Below, in pieces: positions 1 through 6,061 of a stretch of DNA of 14,754 nt. The notes under the pieces are model-generated. The model made no database searches. It saw nothing but the letters and a program-made list of their open reading frames with translations, and was not told where the DNA came from. The position numbers and the translations under genes are program-made. Source of the DNA: Baffinella frigidus (lineage: Eukaryota > Cryptophyceae > Cryptomonadales > Baffinellaceae). Each line of letters opens with the position of its first letter. Positions within the stretch are counted from its first letter, which is position 1. Location of the stretch: NCBI GenBank assembly GCA_026770585.1, contig MU647079.1, positions 135,873 to 150,626 of the forward strand, read 5' to 3'.

Positions 1-243
1 CTCCTCCCTTGAACGCATCAACCCTAAAACAACGAAGGCCTCGACAAGCAACCTGCCGTACCCTACACCCTACCTACACCCTGCACCCTGCACCCTACAC
101 CCTGCACCCCACACCCTACACCCTACACCCTACACCGTTGCACCACACGCGCTACACCCTGAACCCGCTACACCCTGAACCCCCCCGCTCCTCCCTTGAA
201 CGCATCAACCCCAAAGCAACGAAGGCCTCAACAACGAACCTGC
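1..243 (-). repeat. 56-bp direct repeat with possible B9D2 exon 8 sequence; CCCTACA array between
   Basis: Positions 1-56 and 188-243 are about 90 percent identical. On the minus strand each carries a cag acceptor-like end followed by an open stretch containing VEAFV-x-LGLMRSREE. B9D2 has an A-x-AFVGG helix about where VEAFV would fall, so one copy may be the start of the next exon and the other its echo. The phase does not match exon 7 as drawn. Between the copies (57-187) lies a CCCTGCACCC/CCCTACACCC array. Confidence 0.55.
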
Positions 244-291
244 AGTGCGGCGCTCGGCGGCAGGCGCGGCCGTGGGGCGCCACGCGGTCAC
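240..291 (-). CDS. B9D2: B9D2 exon 7 (WRP segment)
   Basis: The acceptor ctctggcag is followed by VTAWRPTAAPAAERRTA and one further base, with donor GTTCGT after CTGCAG. B9D2 has T-WRP followed about ten residues later by a charged helix at this position. The reading frame is GC-rich, unlike the surrounding repeats. It ends in phase 1. The continuation is unclear because both candidate sequences to the left meet a stop in that phase, so the 3' boundary may be misplaced by a few bases. Confidence 0.7.
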
Positions 292-3200
292 CTGCCAGAG
301 GCGTTCGCGTTTCTGCCTCCGTCTTTCGTGTCTCGTGTTTCGTCTTTCGTGTTTCGTGTTTCGTGTCGCGGACTTCGGGGTTCGTGTTTCGGGGTTCGGG
401 GTTCGGGGTTCGGGATTTGGGTTGCGGGATTCGGGTTGCGGGAGTCGGGTTTCCGGTTTCGGGGGGCGTCGTTATTTTTTAATTTGACCATTTTTACGGT
501 TTGGGGTTAGGGTTTAGGCTGATACGATGCTCGGGGTTCGGGATTCGGGTTTCGGGTGTGACCTCTAGGTTATAGACGCCCGAGGATTCGTGTTCCGGGA
601 TTCGGGTTTCGGGTTTCGGGATTCGGGTTCCGGGTTTCAGGATTCGGGATTCGGGATTCGGGTTCCGGGTTTCAGGATTCGGGATTCGGGTGTGGCCTCT
701 AGGCTGCACCCCCCCGAGGATTCGGGTTTCGGGATTTGGAATTCGGGTTCCGGGTGTGACCTGCAGGTTGCCCTCCCCCGGAGGATTTCAAAAGAAAACG
801 GTTTTAACTTAAAACCTTGGAAATCAATGAAAATTACTACACGTTTGCTTTAATATTACTAGTAAAACTCATTACGTGTAATAAATTTCATCGCCATAAA
901 GTTTTGAATTAAAACCGTTTCCCTATGAGATTCGGGTTTCGGGTTCCGAGATTCGGGTTCTGGGATCCAGGATTCGGGGCTGGGGTTTACCTCTAGGTTG
1001 TACACGCCCGAGGCTGCCGGGATGTGTGCTACCCCGTACCCCTGCAGCTCGTTCCGTCCCCCAAAATCCTGCGGGGGGGGTGCGTTGGGGTTGACCACAG
1101 GGGTTAGAGTCGACCAGAGGGACCTTGTTTGTGTAGGGTTTGCGGAGTAGGGTTTGGGGTTTGGGGTTTGGGGTTTGGGGTTTGGGGTTTGGGGTTTGGG
1201 GTTTGGGGTTTGGGGTTTGGGGTTTGGGGTTTGGGGTTTGGGGTTTGGGGTTTGGGGTTTACGGTGGATAGTTTGGGGTTTGAGGTTTCGGTTTTCGGGT
1301 GTGGGGTTTCGGATTTGGGTTTCGGGTTTCGGGTTTCCGGTTTCGGTTTTGGGGTTTCGGTTTTGGGGTTTGGGGTTTCGGGGTTTCGGGTTTCGGGTTT
1401 CGGGTTTCGGGTTTCGGGTTTCGGGGGGCAAACCTGTGACCAGACCTCGAAGACAATTCTGGGCCAGTCGCGGAGCGAGGTTGTTGAGTAGTGCACGTCT
1501 ACGGGGTGCGCCCAGACTGCCTCGCCCCCCGCCGCGCAGAAACACACCTAGGGTTTAGGGTTTAGAGTTTAAGGTTTGGGGTTTGGGGTTCGGGGTTCGG
1601 GGTTTGGGGTGGGGGTTTGGGTTTTGGGTTTTGGGTTTTGGGTTTTGGGTTTTGGGTTTTGGGGTGTTAGGGGTTGGGGGTGCGCCCAGACTGCCTCGCC
1701 CCCCGCCGCACAGAAGCACACCTGGGGTTTAGGGTTTGAGGTTTAGAGCAGAAGCATACCTACCGGTGGGGGGTGGGGTCAACCCCGCAAACCTCAAACC
1801 CTACACCATTACGGGGCCAGGATCACCCCCGTATGTTCCAAACCATACACCCACATAGGGGCAGAAGCAGGGTTAGCTCTGCACTAGCGCTTCGGGTTTC
1901 GGGGGTAGAGTGCAGCGCTAGTGTTGAGGGGTTAGGGGTTAGGGGTTAGGGATTGTTAGGGGTGGGAAGGGAGGTTGTCGAGTAGTGGGTGCGCCCAGAC
2001 TGCCTCCCCCCTCACGACTCAAACCCAAACCCTACCCCTAACCCCTAAAACCAAACCCTGCACCCTAAAACCCAAACCCCTTCACCCTAACCCCCCGCAC
2101 ACGCACCTGTGTATGGCCGTACTCGTTCAACTCCGCCTTCCCTGCCACGTCCACGCACGCCGTCTCCCCCTTATCCGTTCTGCGAGTTTTCAGGGCGTTG
2201 GATGCAGGGTTTAGGGGTTTAGGGGTGAGGGTCAAGGCGTTCGGCTCCGCTTTCCCGGCGGTATCTACTCACACGGTCCTCACCCTCATCCGTTCTGCGT
2301 GCAGGGTTCAGGGGTATGGGGTTAGGGTTCAGGGATGATGGATGAGTGTGTAGGGTTTAGGGTTGGTCCGTCTCGTCCCGTCAGGGTTTGGGGTTTGGAT
2401 TTTACGGGTTTGGGGGGTGCAGGGTTTGGGGTTTGGGTTTTAAGTTTTAGGGGATTAGGGGTTAGGGTGAAGGCATTCAGCTCCTTCGTCCTGGCGAGGA
2501 CGCCAAGCCACGTCCACGTCCACGCACGCCGTCTCGGGGAGAAAGGGCCACGGTGGCCGCCAAGTGGGTTGACGTATGGAAGTATTGCAACTTCCATACG
2601 TCGGGCAAGCCGTCTCCCGGCTTGCCCGGACAGGAGACGGCTTGGTAACCTTGCCTGTCCGGCGAGTTTTCAGGGCCCCCTTATCTATCTGGTGAGTTTT
2701 CAAGCCGTCTCGGGGAGAAAGGGCCACGGTGGCCGCCAAGTGGGTTCACGTATGGAAGTATTGGAACTTCCATACTTACCTGTCCGGCGAGTTTTCAGGG
2801 CCCCCTTATCTATCCGGTGAGTTTCGGGGGCCCCTTATCTGTCCGGCGTTAGGTTTCCCCCCAAGTAGTTCAGGGCTTTGGATTCAGGGTTCAGGGGTTT
2901 AGGGGCCAGGGTCAAGGCATTCGAAACCTATTTTTCTTTCATTTCCTGGCAACGAAAGTTACTACACAAATTCTTTAATGTTACGGCTCCTTTTTCCCGG
3001 CGGTATCTGTGCACGCCGTCTCCCCTTTGTCCGTCCTGCGTCCTGGGATTGTGTTTAGGGTTCAGGGTTCAGGGTTCAGGGTTCAGGGTTCAGGGTTCAG
3101 GGTTCAGGGTTCAGGGTTCAGGGTTCAGGGTTCAGGGGTCGGGCTTTGGGTTCGGGTTTCATGGTTTACGGTTTCGAGATTAGGGTTTAGGGTTTGGGTA

Positions 3201-5452
3201 CAGGGTTTAGGGTTTGGCGTTTAGGATTGGTCAGTCTGCTCCCGTCAGGGTTGGGGGTTGGGGGGTTCAGGGGGTTAGGGGGGTTAGAGTTTGGGGGTTA
3301 GGGTGTGGGGTTTAGGTTTTGGGAGTTGACGGGTTAGGGCCTAGGTTTTAGGGGCATGTGTCATGTGTCATGTGTCATGTGTCTAGGGTTTAGGGTTTAG
3401 GGTCTAGGGTCTAGGGTCTAGGGTCTAGGGTCTAGGATTTTGGGTCTAGGGTTTAGGGTCTAGGTTCTAGGGTCTAGGGTCTAGGGATTAGGGTCTAGGG
3501 TTCAGGGTCTAGGGTCTAGGGTCTAGGGTCTAGGGATTAGGGTCTAGGGTTCAGGGTCTAGGGTCTAGGGTCTAGGGTCTAGGGTCTAGGGTTCAGGGTT
3601 TACCTCGCCCCGCCGATCTTGGACCACCGTCCGTTATTCGCCACCTACCATTTGGGGTTTCGGGTTTCGGGTTTGGGTTTAGGGTTTTAAGGTTCAGGGT
3701 TTAGGGTTTAGGGTTTAAGGTTTAGGGTTTAGGGTTTAGGGTTTAGGTTTCAGGGTTTACCAGTATTTCCCACTTGCACCAGAGTCCTTGTCCGCCCCCC
3801 TGCTTCCATTTTGTTCGGGGGTTAGGGTTTGGGGTGTAGGGTTTAGGGTCAAGGGTTTTGGGTGTAGGGTGTAGGTTGTAGGGTGTAGGGTTTGGGTTTT
3901 AGGTTTGGGTTTGGGTTTTAGGGTTCAGTATTTTAGGGGTTTAGGGTTCAGGGGATTTAGGGTTTAGGGGTGCTAGAGTGTGGGGTTCAGGGATTAGGGT
4001 TGAGGGTTGAGGGTTGAGGGTTGAGGGTTCTAGGGTGTGGGGTTCAGGGGTGCGGGGTTGGGGTTTAGGTGGTTGTTCACGTTGCGGGAACGTGACCAAC
4101 TCTAGGTGGGGGCAGTCCTGCGCCTCTCCCTGCGGCCACTCGCTTTCTCCAATACTTCCAATTCTTCCATACGTCAACCAACTTAGCAGCCACCGTGGCC
4201 CTTTCTCCCCAGATTTTCGGGGGGTATTTCAAGCCCCTTGCCCTGAAATGAACTGTAATTTGTACCAGAATCGTTTAGATGGACACATCATCGAAGGCCC
4301 CGGTGGATGCTAAGTGGCAGACTACTTTCTTTCTGCAATACTTCCAATACTTCCATTCGTCAACCAGACTACAATACTTCCAAAAGTCAACCAGACTACT
4401 TCCATAAGTCAACCAGACGACTACTTCCATAAGTCAACCAGAAGTTGTGGCATGCCACCAGCAACCCGTAGCGGCTTATCCTGGGTGCTCAGACCGAGTG
4501 GAGTTGTAGAGCGATTCCGGGAAATGTTGGCCGCTTTTGGGCTTGCTGATTTGACGATTTGCTGGTTTCATTTGAACCAGAAAGTTAAATAAACGCCCTT
4601 CAAAGCGCATCGTTTCGGGACTTCTGGTACAAATCAACTGAGCAAACCGTCAAACCAGCAAACGGAAGAGCGGCCAACATTTCCCGGAATCGCTCTACCA
4701 GAGGCGAGGATTGATTATGTACCTCATTGATACAAAATCCTCTTTCCCAGAAAACCCCAAAGAAGTCGCTACGGGTTGCTGGTGGCGGCCCTAAAACCTC
4801 TTCACTAACTCCTAAACCCCAAACACTGAACCGCAGGAGGCAGCATGAGCATTCGAATGGCGCCAGCCGGCGCTCCGGTCGTTGCTTGGGAAACAGCCCC
4901 CCACCCCTCCACCCACCCCACCCCTCCACCTCTATTCCATCCCTGTCTCTCTTTCTCTCGCTGTCTCTGTCTCTGTCTGTCTCTCTGTTTCTCTCCCTCA
5001 ACCCCTAACCACCCATGCTCTCTATGCTGAATCGAGAGCCCAGTGAGGTGTGGGCGCTAAGGGTTTGAGTGCGGGACGAATCGCAGAGGCAGGACGGCTG
5101 CCAACCAGTGCCTGTCTGAGGCTCTGGCTCTGGCGATGGTGGGGCGGCGAGAGAGAGAGAGAGAGAGAGAAAGGGGCGGGACCATCCGGAAGATGTTGGA
5201 CGTCCAGGAGGACCCGAAGCCATGCTGTCAGCAAAGGTGCAGGGATTCAGAACATGCTCGCTCCACTGCTGCATCTCTTCTCTTGGGCAGACAACCTCGG
5301 GAGATCCAGGCAAACGAGGGAGAAAGCCAGAGCCGAGCACGCTCCTTCTCGCTGCGAGAGAAGCAGGGGTGGGTGCAGGAGCAAGAGAAGGGACGAGAGA
5401 GGCGGTCGGTCACCCCCCCGGAGATCTCTCCGACAATGTGCAGCTCCGCCAT
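240..5452 (-). CDS. B9D2: B9D2-like B9-domain ciliary transition-zone protein, split gene, 3' end outside window
   Basis: B9D2 belongs, with B9D1 and MKS1, to the B9-domain part of the transition-zone (MKS) complex at the base of cilia, where it helps gate entry of ciliary membrane proteins. At least seven GT-AG exons on the minus strand join in phase: 5452-5414, 3799-3761, 3644-3604, 2179-2107, 1547-1434, 1068-991 and 291-240. They give about 145 residues; animal B9D2 has roughly 175, so the last part is missing to the left. Landmarks in order are MAELHIVGEI, LWCKWE, WSKIGG, VWAHPVDVHY, DWPRIVFEVWSQ, DFGGRNELQGYGVAHIP and AWRP, matching the order and spacing I know for B9D2 (CKW, W-x-HPID, GWP, VWSQD, GYG-x-x-HVP, TWRP). 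A stretch of about 18 residues before VWAHP is longer than in animals and may reflect a wrong exon 4/5 boundary. Introns are telomere-like repeats. The family call is strong; individual boundaries vary in certainty. Confidence 0.9.
563..785 (-). repeat. Three echoes of B9D2 exon 6 donor end
   Basis: Copies at about 563-586, 697-720 and 761-785 resemble the last 24 nt of exon 6 plus its donor (991-1014). On the minus strand they read CCTCGGGCGT...CTAGAG then GTCACAC. The copy nearest the left of this set encodes SSGVYNLE; the other two are increasingly altered. They carry only the 3' end of the exon, so they look like duplications of the exon-intron junction and not full alternative exons. Confidence 0.75.
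794..925. mobile_element. AT-rich foldback element
   Basis: An imperfect inverted repeat has arms of about 55-60 nt around an AT-rich centre. The left arm begins aaaacggttttaacttaaaac and ends attactacacg; the right arm is its imperfect complement (cgtgtaataaattt ... gttttgaattaaaaccgttt). There is no coding capacity. The ATTACTACAC motif recurs at 2957 and many times at 9415-9850, suggesting a dispersed non-autonomous element. Confidence 0.7.
991..1068 (-). CDS. B9D2: B9D2 exon 6 (GYG-HIP core)
   Basis: A textbook acceptor (a run of C then gcag) is followed by 26 codons, DFGGRNELQGYGVAHIP then AASGVYNLE, and the donor GTAAAC. It continues VWSQ of exon 5 exactly as the family does: VWSQ-D-x-F-G-R-x-x-L-x-GYG-x-x-H-[VI]-P-x-S-x-G. 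It is phase 0 at both ends. Three degraded copies of its 3' end with donor lie just downstream in the intron. Confidence 0.96.
1150..1433. repeat. GGGGTTT array passing into TTTCGGG
   Basis: Positions 1150-1260 are about fifteen nearly perfect GGGGTTT heptamers. From about 1270 to 1425 the unit changes to GGGTTTC/GGTTTTG variants. The block lies inside B9D2 intron 5 and ends at the donor of exon 5. Confidence 0.93.
1434..1547 (-). CDS. B9D2: B9D2 exon 5 (HPVD and VWSQ core)
   Basis: This exon has 38 codons between acceptor ccctag and donor GTTTGC after TCACAG, phase 0 at both ends. It contains GGEAVWAHPVDVHYSTTSLR followed by DWPRIVFEVWSQ. This is the most diagnostic stretch of the B9 domain: W-x-HP-[IV]-D-[LV]-H-[FY], then x-WP-[RK]-[LI], then VWSQ. 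The first nine residues (VCFCAAGGE) lack a family counterpart. An internal acceptor at GGCGAG would drop them and keep phase. An upstream echo at 1721 differs within them only at third codon positions, which mildly favours their being coding. Confidence 0.95.
1548..2106. repeat. B9D2 intron 4: mixed heptamers with short TTTTGGG array
   Basis: The intron contains TTTAGGG-like units, a run of six TTTTGGG units at 1618-1664, two exon-5 echoes, and a C-rich stretch at 2020-2100 where polarity is reversed relative to the rest of the intron. A short inverted pair, gcactagcgctt / agcgctagtg, occurs at 1881-1924. No exon was recognised inside. Confidence 0.7.
1682..2012 (-). repeat. Two echoes of B9D2 exon 5 acceptor end
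   Basis: At 1721-1682 the minus strand repeats acceptor ccag and the first 40 nt of exon 5 (VCFCAAGGEAVWAHP), with two changes in the first 17 nt, both at third codon positions. At 2012-1971 another copy keeps GGCAGTCTGGGCGCACCC and ACTACTCGACAACCT but has lost about 13 nt in between, breaking the frame. Confidence 0.8.
2107..2179 (-). CDS. B9D2: B9D2 exon 4 (best of four related copies)
   Basis: The exon has acceptor ctcgcag, then one base completing an AGA codon, then 24 codons starting TDKGETACVDVAGKAELNE, with donor GTGCGT after ACACAG. GETACVD sits where B9D2 has its conserved GQTQVD segment. Three diverged relatives occur upstream on the sense strand (3035-2985, 2535-2478, 2294-2242). 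This copy is chosen because it alone stays open, has a good donor and returns to phase 0 for exon 5. The relative at 3035 also reads TDKGETACTD but leaves the wrong phase. The 3' half (LNEYGHTQ) has no family counterpart and may not be coding. Confidence 0.68.
2242..3035 (-). repeat. Three echoes of B9D2 exon 4
   Basis: Diverged copies of exon 4 lie at 3035-2985 (TDKGETACTDTAGKKEP, donor GTAACA), 2535-2478 (ETACVDVDVAWRP) and 2294-2242 (TDEGED). Two share the acceptor cgcag, and all share the flanking intron motif agggtcaaggc or a close variant. The 3035 copy is the only serious rival to the chosen exon, but it ends in a phase incompatible with exon 5. Confidence 0.72.
2529..2825. repeat. Tandem duplication with alternative hairpins
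   Basis: Unit 1 (2529-2703) and unit 2 (2704-about 2825) share gccgtctcggggagaaaggg ... acgtatggaagtatt and the tail ctgtccggcgagttttcagg. Each unit has an internal palindrome around acgtatggaagt / acttccatac. Unit 1 has about 50 extra nt at 2600-2650, able to form either of two overlapping hairpins: 2602-2612 with 2618-2628 (11 bp), or 2606-2617 with 2633-2644 (12 bp). The 47 nt around 2537-2583 recurs inverted at 4166-4212. Confidence 0.85.
3056..3138. repeat. TTCAGGG heptamer array
   Basis: About eleven perfect tandem copies of TTCAGGG lie in B9D2 intron 3. The uniform variant contrasts with the neighbouring TCTAGGG and TTTAGGG arrays. Confidence 0.95.
3359..3600. repeat. ATGTGTC x4 then TCTAGGG array
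   Basis: Four copies of a (C)ATGTGT unit run into about thirty TCTAGGG units with occasional TTTAGGG, TTCAGGG and ATTAGGG. The array abuts the donor of B9D2 exon 3 at 3603. Confidence 0.93.
3604..3644 (-). CDS. B9D2: B9D2 exon 3
   Basis: This 41 nt exon encodes VANNGRWSKIGGA plus two bases of an Arg codon, between acceptor tggtag and donor GTAAAC. In B9D2 the CKW strand is followed by a short loop and then W-[KS]-x-[LI]-x-G; RWSKIGG fits. It starts in phase 0 and ends in phase 2, which requires an exon supplying one base next. The candidate at 2179 does so. Confidence 0.88.
3645..3760. repeat. B9D2 intron 2: TTTAGGG array
   Basis: This 116 nt interval between exons 2 and 3 is almost entirely TTTAGGG/TTTCGGG units. 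With both flanking exons secure, it is the clearest proof in the window that telomere-like repeats form whole introns here. Confidence 0.9.
3761..3799 (-). CDS. B9D2: B9D2 exon 2 (CKW strand)
   Basis: This exon has 13 codons, GGGQGLWCKWEIL, between acceptor gaagcag and donor GTAAAC. The LWCKWEI core corresponds to the invariant [LF]-x-CK-[WY] strand at the start of the B9 fold. It is phase 0 at both ends. The next exon lies only 116 nt away across a pure heptamer-type intron. Confidence 0.9.
3815..4080. repeat. Degenerate heptamer block in B9D2 intron 1
   Basis: The block contains TTTAGGG, TGTAGGG and TGAGGGT variants, with a short tandem of gggttga at about 3998-4030. There is no coding signal except the separate island at 4097-4129. 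Confidence 0.8.
4097..4129 (-). CDS. Possible extra B9D2 exon between exons 1 and 2
   Basis: The acceptor-like gccgcag is followed by 33 nt reading GEAQDCPHLEL, then a weak donor GTCACG. It is phase 0 at both ends, so it could be included or skipped without disturbing the B9D2 frame. The sequence is an island of non-repeat DNA inside the 1.6 kb first intron, and B9 proteins carry a variable acidic loop at this point. Support is only the phase and the unique sequence. It could equally be a remnant of an inserted element. Confidence 0.33.
4179..4317. mobile_element. 139-bp MITE-like element, CCACTTAGC ends (copy 1)
   Basis: Imperfect terminal inverted repeats of about 23 bp have left end acttagcagccaccgtggcc and right end ggccccggtggatgctaagt. 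The interior carries aatttgtaccagaatcgtttagatgg. A second element with the same ends, a similar interior and the same length lies at 8120-8258. There is no coding capacity, so any transposase would have to be supplied elsewhere. Confidence 0.75.
4335..4443. repeat. Minisatellite of about 22 bp
   Basis: About four imperfect copies of a unit cttccataagtcaaccagac lie directly after the 139-bp element. The same words occur before it (cttccatacgtcaacca at 4164-4180) and in the duplicated block at 2571-2600. Confidence 0.82.
4454..4786. mobile_element. Nested foldback, outer arms around a GTAGAGCG element
   Basis: The outer arms 4454-4477 and 4763-4786 (gccaccagcaacccgtagcg, one mismatch over 24 nt) enclose the inner foldback 4506-4698. 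The centres of the two palindromes are offset by 18 nt, so this looks like one element inserted into, or overlapping, another. Confidence 0.72.
4506..4698. mobile_element. GTAGAGCG foldback element, copy 1
   Basis: Arms of 58 nt with six mismatches (4506-4563 and 4641-4698) weaken inward to about 80 nt. Both ends read GTAGAGCG and the first 30 bp (to gttggccgct) are perfectly paired. The right arm contains ctggtacaaat. There is no coding capacity. Related ends occur at 10810-11007 and 7990. Confidence 0.82.
4930..5413. other. 5' part of B9D2 intron 1: CT microsatellite and unique sequence
   Basis: A CT/GTCT microsatellite lies at 4940-4998 and a GA run at 5149-5170. The rest is non-repetitive GC-rich DNA unlike the other introns. 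A plus-strand open stretch at about 5172-5236 reads GTIRKMLDVQEDPKPCCQQ and then meets a GTGCAG donor-like site. It could be an untranslated or coding exon of the plus gene or chance. No function is assigned. Confidence 0.45.
5414..5452 (-). CDS. B9D2: B9D2 exon 1 (start codon)
   Basis: This exon has 13 codons, beginning ATG at 5452 and reading MAELHIVGEISGG, followed by the donor GTGACC at 5413. The family starts with a very similar MAE-[VL]-H-[VI]-[IV]-G-[QE]-I strand, which fixes both start and frame. Reading through the donor gives a Cys/Ser/Arg-rich tail with no family resemblance. The exon ends in phase 0, compatible with both downstream candidates (4129 and 3799). Confidence 0.86.
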
Positions 5453-5746
5453 TCTCCACCAGATCCTCCCTCCGCGCCACAGAAAAAGCCACGGTGGGGA
5501 CAGTTTGAAAACTTACCCCCGATTTGAATGAACCGTTGGCACATTTTTGATGGTCAAATTTAAAACGCGGTTTTAAAGAAGGCCGTTTGTTGGGCCGGCT
5601 CTTCCTTCCTCCGGTCTTGTTCCGTACCTGGTTGGTCCGGGGGGGGCGAGGACTGCAGGCGTTCTGGCGACCTTGGCCCCTTCACGGGCATGGGCACCAG
5701 CGCGCGCGCCTGTGTTTTGGCTCGGCGGTGAAGGAGGGGAGGAGAG
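5453..5746. promoter_or_regulatory. Putative bidirectional promoter
   Basis: The 294 bp between the B9D2 start codon (minus) and the plus-gene start codon must hold both 5' untranslated regions and core promoters if both starts are right. The sequence is free of heptamers. It contains an AT-rich centre with a short palindrome, tttaaaac-gcg-gttttaaa (5559-5577), then a GC-rich region toward 5747. The palindrome resembles ends of AT-rich foldbacks elsewhere (804, 6929), so it may be a fossil element. No TATA box is assigned. Confidence 0.5.
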
Positions 5747-6061
5747 ATGGGTAGAGCGGCTGCCAAGAGCCAGGCCCTGGCGCAGGCGCGCCCCCAGAGC
5801 GCCTTCGCTGGAGGACCCAACGCGAGCCGGCGCGACGACCCTCCCGCTGGCGCTGCTGGCGCCGAGCGAGCGGGCGGCGCGGACTCTCCTGCGCGGCAGC
5901 TGAGAAGCCCGACGGTCAGCATCCGGTCGAAGGGGGGCGCGGTGCTGTCGATGCTGCCCGCCGGTGGCGTGGAGGAGGAGGATGGCAGGAGCGAGCGGAA
6001 TTTCAGGGAGTTCATGATCAATCAGAGAGCGGCGGCCGTGTACAGGGAGTCGCTCCACAAG
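5747..6061 (+). CDS. Unidentified gene, exon 1
   Basis: This exon has 105 codons from ATG 5747 (gagagATGGG) to donor GTTGTT after CACAAG. The N-terminal two thirds are Ala/Arg/Gly/Ser-rich and disordered (MGRAAAKSQALAQARPQSAF at the start). The end, RNFREFMINQRAAAVYRESL, looks like a regular helix. GC content is far higher than in the adjacent intron, which becomes heptamer-like immediately after the donor. There is no signal peptide or membrane segment. Confidence 0.7.

Larger units (their letters stand above)
292..990. repeat. B9D2 intron 6: TTTCGGG/ATTCGGG repeats
   Basis: The intron is nearly all degenerate GGGTTTCGG, GGGATTCGG and GGGTTCCGG units on the plus strand (C-rich on the sense strand). 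It is interrupted by three exon-6 echoes at 563-785 and an AT-rich foldback at 794-925. Translations of these arrays in any frame are simple repeats and not proteins. Confidence 0.85.

Noticed and set aside
1104-1547. Long open frames of PKPQTPN or GFGVWGL type through the heptamer arrays
   Set aside because: A 7-bp repeat cycles through all frames and stays open by composition. Only the first 38 codons (exon 5) are protein-like.
2985-3035. This copy as the true B9D2 exon 4
   Set aside because: It reads well (TDKGETACTD) but its donor leaves phase 2 while exon 5 needs phase 0. Kept as the main alternative.
5453-5746. RFX X-box for ciliary regulation
   Set aside because: gaaccgttggcacatt resembles only part of the consensus. 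The match is too weak to call, and green algae are not known to me to use RFX.
5560-6058. Long minus-strand Ala/Arg/Pro-rich open frames
   Set aside because: They mirror the GC-rich plus-strand exon 1. The plus frame has a better start, a helical C-terminal segment and a donor.
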